From positions 274,463 through 338,462 of the forward strand of contig NC_033637.1 of assembly GCF_001540865.1 (NCBI RefSeq): a stretch of DNA of 64,000 nt, read 5' to 3'. Made by a program: the position numbers and the translations under genes. This DNA comes from Ananas comosus. Its lineage: Eukaryota; Streptophyta; Magnoliopsida; Poales; Bromeliaceae. Positions 23,479-34,821 of the stretch are shown here, one piece after another (the first letter of the stretch is position 1; each line of letters begins with the position of its first letter). The notes beneath the pieces are model-generated. The model was not told the origin of the DNA. It made no database searches and saw only the letters and a program-made list of their open reading frames with translations.

Positions 23479-24747
23479 CTCCACAACGGACACGGCCGTT
23501 GACTTTGTGGCCTAATATCGTACGTCCGAATTTAAGCAAATAAAAAAATTGTCAAAATTAATGGCAAATTTGCCAATACTATACATTCGCGGCCTAAGCG
23601 TCCATGTGGGGATTGCGCTCCGGAATCTCGTGGTTAGCTTTCAATTCTACGTAGCAAGATTTGCGGGTCAACTGCGAGTGGATCGTTCGATATGGGACAA
23701 GTTGACTCGAGATTAGAGTTCGGATCCCAGACCAATCTGGCTCTAGTCAAAGTACACGGGGTTTTGCTTTTTTTGGTTCCGGAAAAAATGTACGAGGACC
23801 CCTGGACTGTGCGCCATATTGTAGTTTAGTTATTTTTTGAAGAAAATTTTATTTGTCTTAATGTTAATTACCATTCTGGTTGATTATAAATTTTTCTAAA
23901 ATGAAAAACTTTAATAATTATTGATCATTAACTGTTAATAAACTCCACGTACGTTCACATATTCCGACTGGAAAGAGCTGAAACAGTCGATGTATTTTAA
24001 ATTCTTTCAAAGTATTTTAATTTTTCAAAGTATATAGTTCTATGCTCATTATTTCAGCTAATTAATGCGGGGGATGGAATTTGAGCGGAAGTAAATTTTT
24101 AATGATTTGTATTTCCTTTATTTTGATGATGGAAATATAAATATATAAGGAAGTTTTAATAACATAGTTATCTTCACTATACATATTTTACTTTCATGTA
24201 GATCCAAAATTACGCACAACATAACTCGAAACTAACTAATGAATTCGCAGGGAAAATCTTTAAATCAAACAAGAAAAGAGAGGGTATGTCGAAATTCCCT
24301 ACAGTTGAGGGGCCTCCGTGCATTGTATTCCCCCCAATTTTCTCTTCTCTCTCGAAAGCCATAAAGTACGTGAAAGTTTTAATGTGGTGTCGGAGGATTC
24401 AATTAAGCTGGATCCTTCCCCGCGCTGCGAACCAGCTAGCTCTTTGTTACGCGTAGATTGGAGCCCAGAGAGAAAACGAAAAGCTTACTTGGGAGATGAA
24501 CGCCAGCACGTGGCAACATCGATCACGTAGAATTAACTTTCTTGGATTGTATGATTTTTTTTCTTTCTTTCTTTTTGTCCCCCTTGTTTGCTCTTCTTAT
24601 TCATCAATTCTTTAAGTTTTATTAGTCATAAGCCAACATCTATAAGATCTAACTAGTTGTAATCTCCTGCTGCAGAAGATTACAGGTAAAATGAGTTACG
24701 TACAGTAAAAAAATATATATAATACAAAAATATTTTATAGTGTTATT
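23479..24747. other. Intergenic DNA, no gene seen
   Basis: AT-rich sequence upstream of the second root-cap gene. No element or gene was recognised. Confidence 0.4.
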
Positions 24748-24762
24748 ATTATTTGGTATAGA

Positions 24763-24784
24763 GTTTTTTTTTTTTTGAGAGAGA
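24763..24784 (-). mobile_element. Extremely 5'-truncated SINE tail with 15-bp target duplication
   Basis: Only the T run plus gagagag, the 3' end of the local SINE in reverse, is left. It is flanked by perfect copies of attatttggtataga (24748-24762 and 24785-24799). The duplication shows that this tiny insert arrived by target-primed retroposition with near-total 5' truncation. Confidence 0.65.
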
Positions 24785-24799
24785 ATTATTTGGTATAGA

Positions 24800-26512
24800 C
24801 ATAACCTTTTGGATCCAAGTAAGGAAAATTTTATATTTATTATACATTCATTCTCTCTCTTTATTTGTTGGATGGAGACGAGCGTGAAGGGCCACCAACG
24901 CGCTGCGCACGCACCGTCCATCGTGTTGTACCATCGAGATTGGCGAGGGGAACAGCCTCTTAGATGGCTGTGATTACTTTAATTGCTCTTACAACCTCAA
25001 CACCTGTATAGTCAACTGCGTGTTGAAGTATATCGACAATATAAAATTCGTCAATTGAATGGTAATTAAGTCACCACAGCTGTAATCAGGCACAAAGTTC
25101 GAGACCATAGTAATCAATTCAGAAAACTGAAGTATTAGCCTAATTCTTGGGCAATTTTTTTTGTTGGTTTGGGTTAAGACCCGATCCGATAGTATTAGAT
25201 AGTGTTTATTCCAGAAATTCAAATTTTACAAAATAGCTGTTAGCTGTTGTAAAGAAGAAAGTTTAGGATGCTAGGATGAGTTCATTTAACAGTTTTTTAA
25301 TAACTTTAAATCAAATTTTTACTGTGTTTTATAGATTATTATGTACCCTTTGTAGTGTTACTAGTGTAATTTGTTTATCGGCTTGGGTCAGGTTGTTTCT
25401 AGTGAGGTTCGGAATAAGTGGGAGCAAGTTTAAACAAGGGTCTAATAAGGATTTTTAAAAAAAAAAATAAATCAGAACCCAATCCAAGGCACCGGATTAA
25501 GCCCAACTGAACCGTGAGAGGTGGTGTCGGACACATGGTTGTGATGGATACAAACAAACATTTTAATGTTGTTAGGCATCTCACTGGCTTTAGTACCTCT
25601 GGAAGTGAAGCCCAAACTCCAAAGACAGCTAAATAATAATATTTAACTCTCGATCTAAACTAAATTTGGAGACTAGCAAAGCTTAATTATTAGACTTTTA
25701 ACCTATAAATGATTTACGTGATGACTCCCTATAAAAAGTCCTATTAAGACCTTGCAAATCTAATTAGATCGAGTAAAGCATGTGCCCATACTGAATTTCC
25801 GGGTACGGTACAGCCGATCATTGGAGCACTACACCCTAGCAAAGTCCGCGACTTGGATCGAGTTCAATCTGAATTTGCCTGAGCTAATTGATTCAGTACA
25901 TAGCACTGGATTGTCAATAGAGAGCTTGACTAGGCAAGTAGGCAAGGTTTAGGAAGTTTAACCCTCCCTCAGTTTACCATGGTTGGGAATTCAATGCGAA
26001 GTCAATCGACTACGATGCAATTAAGCCCAGTACCACCTACCACAAATTATCATTAATATATGATAAAAAAATAAACAGCATGCACGGTGCTAAGGCTCCG
26101 CAGAAGGGTTGGTGCAGGTTATGATCGACTCCTATTGTAAATTTGTAGATTGAGTTAGTTCTAATCTGCCTTCAAAACTGCAATTTTACTAGGGTTGTGC
26201 TTATTCTATCTTGAATGAGACATTTTGAAAACTTTCAAGGCCGGCCACATCTAATTTGCTACGTAGAGACGGAGAGACATTCCAGGTTAGTTTGCTCAGC
26301 AGTGTGGCCTATACTTCCTTTTACTCTGATTTTCAACTTTCTTATAATCTATTTTGTGTACAACTAAGACAAAACTTAGTGATGCATTCAGCAAAAAGAT
26401 AATGAAAAAATATATATATAAAGCAAATTTTTTAGGAGAGCAATAACTCGTCAAAATGAGCTACTAGTTGGTAACCCAGCCAAAAGTCCAAAAAGGTCCA
26501 AATCCAAGTGCC
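24800..26512. other. Intergenic DNA, no gene seen
   Basis: No gene or recognisable repeat. The short open frames are not supported by composition or domains. Confidence 0.4.
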
Positions 26513-26527
26513 AAGTCTAAGGAGACC

Positions 26528-26690
26528 ACCGACCATCCCTAGAGTAAGTGGTAAAGGATTTGGTAGTTGGTACCCGAGACCCAAGTTCGAATCCTAATTG
26601 ATTCACATTTTCAGCTAAGTTTATTTCTAAATGAAATAAATGAAGCGGATAGCGTGCTATCTATCTCTCTCTCTCAAAAAAAAAAAAAAA
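26528..26690 (+). mobile_element. tRNA-derived SINE with clear target duplication
   Basis: A well-preserved plus-strand copy (ccgaccatccctagagtaag to the A-tail) with the A box and gttcgaatcc B box. It is flanked by aagtctaaggagacc on both sides (26513-26527 and 26689-26703, the second overlapping the tail by two As). Confidence 0.92.
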
Positions 26691-26703
26691 GTCTAAGGAG
26701 ACC

Positions 26704-28276
26704 TATGATGTCTTTCCGAGTAGGCCTAGAAAAATTTACTTTCAAAATGATTTTTTTTTTTTTTTTAAGCGCATGCATATTGATAGTCCTCTCCAGACTT
26801 CAGACGAAATTCATTCCCGTACTGATGAGCAACAAAAAAAAATCCGCACCCTTTTTTGTAGGGACATTGTTGTCTCATGTTGGAGCCACATTAATTACCA
26901 AGAAGCTTACAGAGTTGTTGCTCACGCTAAATTTCGTATTGAGATCCATCCTACATTATAGAGATAAAATTAAGATGGGATAAAACTACATAGAAATATG
27001 TTTCTATGTTTTTCAGTAGGACCGTAGAAAATATATCGTACTCGACTTCTCATAATATGCGGAACGCATATTAAGTACGAAAAGAAATATGATATTGTTT
27101 CATCGTATTTTCTCACCACACATAACACAATTTTTTCGCAATTCCAAACGAAGTCCGTGATTCTAATGGGCCCAACCCAGACTTTCAGCTATTTGTGTTT
27201 AGATAATAAAGATTGCCAATCTCACAAATACTACCAAGACCTGAAAATTAGAAATTTGGAGGAAATAACAGGTAATCCTCGTGTAAAAACTACTATTGCA
27301 AATTGACGGAATTCGCCAATTATTTGGTTAACCACCGGCCGAGTAGTGGTCTGCGTCGCCGCACAATTCAGACACTGTTTGTGTCACAACCCTCACTCTT
27401 TATATGCCGTCACTTTTCGTTGGTTGCAGCGCGAGTAAGGCGCGTGCATTGAGTCGTCGGCATGTGATTAACCTTTCATTTTGTACGTTAACACAAAAAC
27501 ATGAGTGCTTCGGAGGTAGCATATATTGAGCAAAATGCAGCGCAAAGCTAGCGAACCCCAAAACTAACACAACACGGGGAGCTGCGCTCCTTTTCTGTAT
27601 CTTGAATTGTCGTCAAAGTGGTTTCACACGGGGCCTGCGCATGTGAGGCCAGTCGGCTAGCAACCAACATAGGCCTTGAGTAGGCCTATGTTGTTCGGAT
27701 GGCAGGCGTGATGGGCTGGCTGCAAGTCCTACAACAAAACACGAAACCTCTGACGAGACTTGACATGTCTGGTCATGTTCATTCGACTGAAAGCCTAAAC
27801 AGATATTGGGCCTGGCCCATTAGTTAGCATTTACTTTGGGAAGAAATGATTTTGAACCCGTTTTTTCTTTTTCTTTTTTTTTAACTTTTTAGCCTTGTCT
27901 TTCGTGTAGTAGTGACACTACCTTACTATATCTTAGACCAATCAAAATTTTCATTATAAAAAAAAAAAAATAATGTATGTTTTTAAAAAATATAATAGAA
28001 TTGGTGAATTTTATAGACAAATTTGATAGATTAAAAACATACGTGATGTGAGATCACTGTCATACATAAATATATTAGCATTAATTTTTTTGACAATTTA
28101 AAGGAAAATCTTCTGCAGTCGGTGAGATATCATGAGGTGAAAGGCCCCATGAAACAATTTCCTTCAACTAAAACATTATGGCATTAGTGATCTTGAAATA
28201 AATATAAATATACATACATTAGCCTTTACTTTTGTGATTATTGAAGAAAATCTACCGTACAAGGTGTGATATTCAT
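26704..28276. other. Intergenic DNA with one strong short hairpin
   Basis: No supportable gene. The one notable structure is a perfect 12-bp inverted repeat with a 5-base loop at 27665-27693, containing aacataggcct and its complement. Its role, if any, is unknown. Confidence 0.45.
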
Positions 28277-28287
28277 AGGGTTAGAGG

Positions 28288-28418
28288 GATAAAAATTTTA
28301 TGGGCATAGTCTCCAAACTAATTAGTTTGAGAATTGTGCGGATCGGCGCCACGTGGCCGTCGGATCGGCCACAGATGGAAAGGAAAAAAAAAAAAATTAT
28401 GCCCATAAAATTTTTGTC
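28288..28418. mobile_element. 131-bp MULE-like MITE with 11-bp target duplication
   Basis: The ends gataaaaattttatgggca and, in reverse, gacaaaaattttatgggca are inverted repeats. The flanks agggttagagg (28277-28287) and aggattagagg (28419-28429) form an 11-bp duplication with one mismatch. The same termini, and the internal word aaactaattagttt, occur in the 588-bp element at 56978-57565, so the two belong to one family. Confidence 0.75.
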
Positions 28419-28548
28419 AGGATTAGAGGCCTCAAAAAAATTTGCCTCCAACTAAAGCATCACGGCATTCATGATAGTGAAATAAAATATAAGTTAAAAA
28501 AAAAAAGTTACAATTACTTTTAATATTTACGGATAAACTCAGCATCAC

Positions 28549-28551
<3 letters not shown>

Positions 28552-28620
<69 letters not shown>

Positions 28621-29190
28621 NATATATATATATATAGTCCGTCTTCCGTACTTTCGAAAGTACGGGAGGCCCCGTGCTTGTAAGTTGTTTTCGATGATAG
28701 GACGTTTGATTCGACGATCGGCTCCGTTAGGTATGATCTACCCTATTGGAACTATTTAGAAATCAAATTTTAAATTTTTTTGACATCAATTACTAAGCGA
28801 TCAAAAGGTCTAAAAAATGACTATTTTAACGGTTGATGTGGCACATTTTTAAGTTCAACGGTGTAGAAGTATTCAAATTACATGAAAATTTATTAGAAAA
28901 TTCTACTTAACATCAGTAGCAAAATCAATACTTTCGATTTAAAATTTGAATCCTTTATCACTGTGTTTTATGAGATTTTCATTTTCAACCGTTCATTTTG
29001 AGGCTACTCGTTCACTAGACAAACGAAATCAAAAAATTATGAAATTTGGTTTCTAGATAGTTCCAATAGCGTAGATCAAGTTTAACTGAACCGATCGCCG
29101 AATCGGATATCCCATCATCGAAAACAACTTACAAGTACGGAGCTTTCCGTACTTTCGAAAGCATAGAAGTCTAGCTCTATATATATATAT
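28552..29190. mobile_element. TA-bounded family-B foldback MITE
   Basis: A long (TA)n tract interrupted by one N at 28621 is followed by a family-B foldback element (28636-29178) and another short (TA)n. Inside the ends, gtacttt and cgaaagtac form extra nested hairpins. The two halves of the element are complementary for most of their length. The single N inside the tract is probably a contig join through the repeat. Confidence 0.78.
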
Positions 29191-29753
29191 CATTTTACTA
29201 TATTTTTCTTGTTGGCGTGTTAACTCGATACCAAAATGCCAGAGTGCGTATATGAACGCCTTTCAATAAAAAATTAGTAAAAAGTGGGAGATCTACTAGC
29301 AAGTGGGAAACTAAAATCAACACCAAAACGCGTGATCTACAATTGGATAGATCCCCTAGAAAATTTACATCCCCCCTCCTTTTTTTGTCATAAAATACTC
29401 CATATTTAATTTTTTCTGCCAGCATAGTTCATTAGAAGTTTGATTCGGCCTTCTGATCAATTAATCTTCATCATATTAATTTAACAGCTCTGTAATAATT
29501 TTATTATTTATTTAGAAATAAGTTTATTAATTTCACATCTGCAAATTGAAGTAGCCCTGCAATTAATTTACGCAGCGCAATAAAAAAAAGAAACTCCATG
29601 CATATTTACATGATCTGTAATCAACATAAAGAGCTACCCACAAATGTCGAGTCTACAGGGTTGATTATATATCCTAAGACACTTCGTCAAAGAGTGTGTT
29701 CAATTGATCCATAATATTGTCAAAGCAATGTGTACGTGCGTGTCGCTTGTTAT

Positions 29754-30532
29754 TTACAGCTCGGCCTCCGCGGCAGCGGTGGGTTGACACGCGCTGGATT
29801 TGCTTAAGCTCTCCAACAAGAGCTCGTCGCGGACGGTGGAGTCGGTGTCGTCGTTGCGGTGCCACGACCACTGAGCGTTCACGCCGTTCAGTACCTTCAG
29901 GCGACCGTGCCCGAAGCTCGCCTCGCGGAACTGCGAGAGATGCGCAGACTTGTGGTTCTTATTAAAACTTCAGACATCAAGAAAGAGAAAAAAAAAAAAA
30001 GGAGTTAGGATTTCGAACTTAAAGATTAATTTGAAAGTATGCATGTGGATATGGATATGAATTACTACTTACTCTAGTGCAAGACCTTCTCTATTCCCTC
30101 CGTCACCAATGGTTATGTACACAGGGCCACAGCTGTTCGCTTCATTGTTATAAATCCTTGTCTGCAAGCGAAAATAAATATATGCATTTTGAATAAGCAA
30201 ATAAATTTCTAAACAATTTGTCATAATGATATAATGGCGGCACTTAGAGCAAGTATAAAAAATTTGATGATTGAAATTTAAAAATTAATTATTTTATATT
30301 TTCAGCTAAATTGATTTCATGCTTTCTTTCTCTCTCTTGAAAAAAAATGCAAACAAAAATAATATTAAATCGTTTATGAATTTATATTCCTTTTTGAAAT
30401 TTAATTAGTTAGTTAGAATTTATATATAAGAAATGCATCAATACACCGGCTAAATTTGACTTCAAACTAATTACCTTTTTACTATTAATTTCCACTAGCA
30501 ATCCTATCAAACGCTATTTTTATTTTTTTATT

Positions 30533-30567
<35 letters not shown>

Positions 30568-33500
30568 TAGTATTATTGTTCGCGTTTATTTCAATAGTTA
30601 TACTCGTCTAGGATTAATTAAACAAGAATAACTTGCTACAGCTAAGAAAATGTTTAATATTCAACTTACGAAGCGCTCGTATGCGTGGACGTGGCCGGCA
30701 AAGACGACGTCGACGCGTGCACCGTACAGCAGCTCCTCCATGGCCTTCCTCATGTTCTCGCCCTCGCCCTGGTGCGCGGTGTTGGTGTTGTACCACGGCG
30801 CATGCAGGAGCACGATGAGCCAGGGGGTCCTCCCGCGGTCCACCTTGGCCAGATCATTCACGAGCCACTTGTACTGGTCGGAGTCGGGCCCGTAGTCGGC
30901 GTAGGAGCCGAGCATGACGACGTGGATTGCGCCGGCGACATCGAAGGAGTAGTAGAGGTTGGAGTTGGAGGGGGAGGCGCCCTCGTCGTAGGGCATGCGC
31001 CATCGTGCGTTGTAGGAGATGAAGGGGCGGGGCCCGAGGATCGGGAGGGACTCGATCTCGTGGTTGCCCTCCGTCGCCATCCACGGCCGCGCGCTCGCGT
31101 ACGGCTCCACGAGCCGGCCGAACGAGTCCCACAGCGGCTGCTGCATGTCGGCGTACGACAGGTCGCCCGGCAGGAGCAGCATGTCGTAGCCCGACTTGCC
31201 GATGTGGGCCAGAGTCGACACCGTCCATTCCGTCTGTCCCAAGTCACCTGTACTGGGAGTATCAGTACTTGTGCTATCCCCGAACAACAATTGTTTCACA
31301 TTGTTTTACAAACTGATAGTGCATATGCATGAATCAGTTTACACCGATGTTCGTTAGCTTAGTTGAATAAGAAGTGACGTACCGACGATGGCAAATTCGA
31401 TAGGGAGTGCAGCAGGTGGGGTTTTAAAGCTGAACTCGTCGCCGATTCCGCCGCAGCGGTAGTAGTAGACCGTGTTGGGCTCCAGTGGCCCGATCTTGAC
31501 GTGGTGAATCTTGCCAGAAGCGTAGAAGAAGTAGCGGTATGAAGTGTGCTCGCCGGTCGCAGACATTGTGTATTTTTCAGAAACCTTTCCGTACTCGACC
31601 AGCGAGGGCCCGTGAGTGTCGTCGGTGATCCATGAAACTCTCATTTGGTCAATCCCTACAGCTGATATGTGCACCTGGAATGGAGCATGTATATATAAAT
31701 CAACATTCGTTATTTGAAAAAATAATAGTAGTCCTGATCACAGTTCTCAGGAATTCTATATGTCATTAATTGGAGAAAATAGTAATAATATGAATATTGA
31801 CAATAGATTTCCTAACATCTTTTCACTAATTTATTGCTAGCTCGCTGTAACAAAAGCAAAATATTATGAATTAGAAATCATAAATACTTTTGTAGCCCTA
31901 AATTAATCATACTTAGTCTTGATCTCTTATCATAGCAAGAGCTTCGTCTTTTTCATTAATCAACCCCTAATGTCCAGCTAGAAGCTGCTGCTTTCTGATT
32001 AAAGCAGTAAAGAAAGAAAGTTATATATCTTGGCCTTATTTCACAAGCACTCTCAATTTGCAGGAAAATGACAAGAAAGACTTTTCTCTCCGAACATAAT
32101 TGAAGGCGAGTCAAGATACCGGGAATCTCAGCCCCGCAAATTAGAACTTATCTTTTTTTTGAAAGCTATAATTTATTTATTTATTTATTATTTATTTATT
32201 TTTTTTTTAAGTGAGGGCTGTTTGGTAGTCCTCCGTAAAACTACCTTGAAAAAAAAAAATCCATGGATAAAATTTTTCAATTGGAAAGGAGTTTTACGTT
32301 TTTTTTTTTTTTTTTTAGTATTTGATTTTTAGAAAAAATTTAATTTTCAACCCCGCTTATTTGGTTGAAAGAAAAAAATGAATATTTTTTTTTCTTACAA
32401 ATCACTAAGTGATATTGAAAAATTATAAAATTTATTTTCTAAATACTTTAAATATTCTAGACAAGTTTAATAGAGCCGATTGCCGATTTGGAAGTTCCAA
32501 TATTAAAAACGATTTAATAGAATGGAAGCCATTGTATTTCTCAAAGCACACAAACTAGACTCATATATATAGAGAGAGAGAGAGAGAATCTGGGTATATT
32601 ACTTTTAAAAGCAATAAGTGTTTGGTGCTTATAATTTTCTATCGTTAGATCTATCCCATTGACTATTTTCATTCGTTAGGTCATACTATACAACCAATCA
32701 ACCACTCAATCCTAAAGGACTACTATTATCCTAACTGCTCATCTCTTAATCTAAAGGCCAAAACCTACAAACAACAATGACTTGATACTTTTAAAACATA
32801 GGAGCCCCAGTTATATATACACACACATAATCTAGCCACGCCCTCCAAGCTAAAACTATGAATATTGTTAAATGAATATCAGGTGATTAAATATACATAA
32901 TCCAACCATGGCCTAAAGAGGCATATTTTTGAAGAAATCAATTATCTCATATCCGAAGTCGGTCCTTAATTATTCTTTCAATTTAAGAGATTGAAATAAG
33001 GCTAAATTATAAAAAATCCTTATGTCAGTACTTGTTTTCTCACTTTTCTCTATGACATTTAAAAATTCATATTTTGCTCTTTTAAAAAATAAAAAATATT
33101 CACAACGGGATACGGTATTAACTATAACAACAAATTGACCAAATTGCCCTCTTCTTATTCGTCTTCTCCCCCAATCTCCTTCATCCGCAGTACCTCCTCC
33201 TCCGTCTTCCGTGCCTCTCTCGACTCCAATTTCGACCTTGCTTACTCCATCTGCTCTCCCTGCTCCTCCTGCAAGTGTGCGAGGGAAGCGGTGTGCGAGG
33301 GCAAGGCGATGGAGGAGGGCGAGGGTGCAAGGGGAGCAACTGGAGCAAGCGAAATCGAAATTGGAATTGAGAGAGGCTCGAGGATGAAGGAGGAGGTGCT
33401 GCGGATGGAAGAGATTGGGGAGAAGATGAATAAGGAGAGAGCAATTTGATCATTTTGTCGTTATAGTTAATACCGTAACTTGCTGTGAACATCTTTTATT

Positions 33501-33884
33501 TTTTAAGGGGGCAAAATATAGATTTTTAAAAATCAGAGAAAAAAATAAGAAAGTGGGTATAAACCTCTAAACAGGCGTATTTTTGAAAAAATCAATTATT
33601 TCACATCCGAAGTCGTTCCTTAATTGTTTTGTCAATCTAGGAGATTGAAATAATTATGAAAACCCACAGGGGTACAAAAGATGCTCGCGTAGGTGATCGC
33701 GGAGAGTAGAGGGAGCCAAAAGATTGGTAGAATTAATTCACACCTGTTGCAGGTGCGAAGCGGACTTCGTGTGCTGGGTGTGGATGATCCTCCCCGGCGG
33801 CGGACGGACGTACTCCGACACTCCGAAACAAACGAAAGCCAAAGAAACAAGGCCCTGCATAGCAATTCTCCACGTATTTGCCAT
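29754..33884 (-). CDS. Purple acid phosphatase, low-molecular-weight plant type, copy 1
   Basis: Five exons (33884-33744, 31674-31383, 31247-30670, 30161-30073, 29967-29754) join in frame to 437 residues, each junction GT..AG. An N-terminal signal peptide (GLVSLAFVCFG) and the YVRPPPGR stretch precede a fibronectin-like domain beginning VHISAVGIDQMRVSW. The metallophosphatase core carries all five metal-binding blocks: GDLG near 145, GDLSYAD near 172, GNHE near 205, LLHAPWY, and GHVH. The closest relatives appear to be plant PAP18-22 types. These are secreted or vacuolar acid phosphatases with a di-iron or Fe-Zn/Mn centre that release phosphate from organic esters. Intron 1 is 2069 bp and holds several transposons. 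A head-to-head paralogue lies at 42923-47337. The start at 33884 was preferred over an in-frame Met at 33932 because it places the signal peptide near the N-terminus. Confidence 0.92.
32400..32563. mobile_element. Fragment of family-B MITE in phosphatase intron 1
   Basis: This matches only the right half of the family-B elements (gatattgaaaaattataaaa ... caaactagac). It is directly followed by a short TA/GA tract and then a family-A copy, so the B-A arrangement persists even in a decayed array. Confidence 0.65.
32586..32812. mobile_element. Family-A MITE in phosphatase intron 1
   Basis: It shares with the copy at 8785-9008 the words gttagatcta, ttcgttag, caaccaatcaaccactcaa and the inverted ends around acttttaaaa. 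It is flanked by (GA)n on the left and a TATA/CACA tract on the right. Confidence 0.75.
32914..33651. mobile_element. TIR element copy 2 between 84-bp direct repeats
   Basis: The inverted-repeat element (33000-33569) is related to 4836-5521. Its arms share attcatattttgct and gatacggtattaactataac with their complements near 33460-33530. It is bracketed by direct repeats of about 84 bp (32914-32998 and 33567-33651, gcatatttttgaagaaatca and variants). Such a long flanking duplication is too big for a normal target site. It may reflect an earlier tandem duplication into which the element inserted. The GC-rich centre has open frames that I do not consider genes. Confidence 0.6.
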
Positions 33885-33933
33885 CTCCCTGATCAGAAAG
33901 GAATAGCAAGGGGATGACGAAACTTGAAGCATT

Positions 33934-33941
33934 GTATATGC
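33934..33941. promoter_or_regulatory. P1BS-like phosphate-starvation element, phosphatase copy 1
   Basis: GTATATGC matches the PHR1-binding consensus GNATATNC, and its complement GCATATAC matches too. It sits about 50 bp upstream of the start codon and overlaps the TATA-like region (33941-33950, CTTATATATG on the minus strand). PHR1 and P1BS control phosphate-starvation genes, including many purple acid phosphatases. The closeness to the start makes a role in the 5' UTR or core promoter uncertain. Confidence 0.45.
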
Positions 33942-33950
33942 ATATATAAG

Positions 33951-34617
33951 GAATCGTGGACGGCGTCAAGGAATGAACATCTAAGGAATAATAATAATAT
34001 TGGATAACGCTGTTATTCTCAGGCTTCATCTTAAAAAATTTCATCATGGTTAATTACTTCTATTATACATTCACCCGCTTGACCAGAAAAACTAAAAAAG
34101 AAATAAGCACGCTATGTTAAAAGTATATACCCCAGAATCTATATACCACGTGTACGTTGTGACTTGTTTGGATAGAGTTTTTAAGATTATAAAATTACAA
34201 ACTAGTGGATTTCCGGCTAAAAGGTTGGCGTGTTCATTTCACCAAATAATAAATGCTTGCCATGCAATGAAATCGAACCTTTTCTCCCGTTAAAACCAAA
34301 GGAACAAAATTTCAATGAGACTTGTCTCACAGGGGCACAAAATCATATTCTGAGATTACCATGAAGTGCTACTGGATTGAGCTGGCTCATACTTGAACGT
34401 CTCAGTAAGACACATGTCACACAAATTTTGTTCGCATTGATGGGCTTAATTTAATGATCAATTATTATTGTTTAAGGTGGATCTACACTTTCCTAACCCA
34501 GTTTTACACCCATTTAATTATGAGACTAATTTCCAGGAAATTTTAAACAAAAAACAAATAAATTAAAGCGTGCATACAGTTAGAGAATTGTGTGAAACTA
34601 TAGTCTATAGACCGCGG
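33951..34617. other. Upstream DNA of phosphatase copy 1, no further gene
   Basis: This is probable distal promoter sequence of the minus-strand phosphatase. No additional element was recognised. Confidence 0.4.
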
Positions 34618-34627
34618 AATACTAAAA

Positions 34628-34633
<6 letters not shown>

Positions 34634-34660
<27 letters not shown>

Positions 34661-34805
34661 TTGAGAGATAGGTAGCACGCTACCCGCTTCGTTTATTTTA
34701 TTTAGAAATAAACTTAGCTGAAAATGTGAATCAATTAGAATTCGAATTTGGAATCTCGGTTACCAACCACCAAGCCCTTTGCCACTTGCTCTAGGGATGA
34801 TCGGT
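34634..34805 (-). mobile_element. tRNA-derived SINE with (AAT)n tail and 16-bp target duplication
   Basis: A minus-strand SINE copy whose tail is a trinucleotide run (tta/att on the plus strand, 34634-34660) rather than plain A. It is flanked by perfect copies of aatactaaaaattatt (34618-34633 and 34806-34821). Confidence 0.92.
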
Positions 34806-34821
34806 AATACTAAAAATTATT

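Noticed and set aside
28552..28635. Regular TA repeats considered as a CRISPR-like or satellite array
   Set aside because: Simple dinucleotide microsatellite with no spacers; the host is a plant nuclear genome.
30685..31332. 215-codon plus-strand frame over phosphatase copy 1 exon 3
   Set aside because: Antisense shadow of the phosphatase exon.
33135..33449. 104-codon frame in the phosphatase intron
   Set aside because: Lies in the GC-rich centre of an inverted-repeat transposon, and the related copy at 4836-5521 does not preserve the frame.
33882..33932. Upstream in-frame Met for phosphatase copy 1
   Set aside because: It would put 16 extra polar residues before the signal peptide and lies almost at the TATA/P1BS region; the Met at 33884 is preferred.
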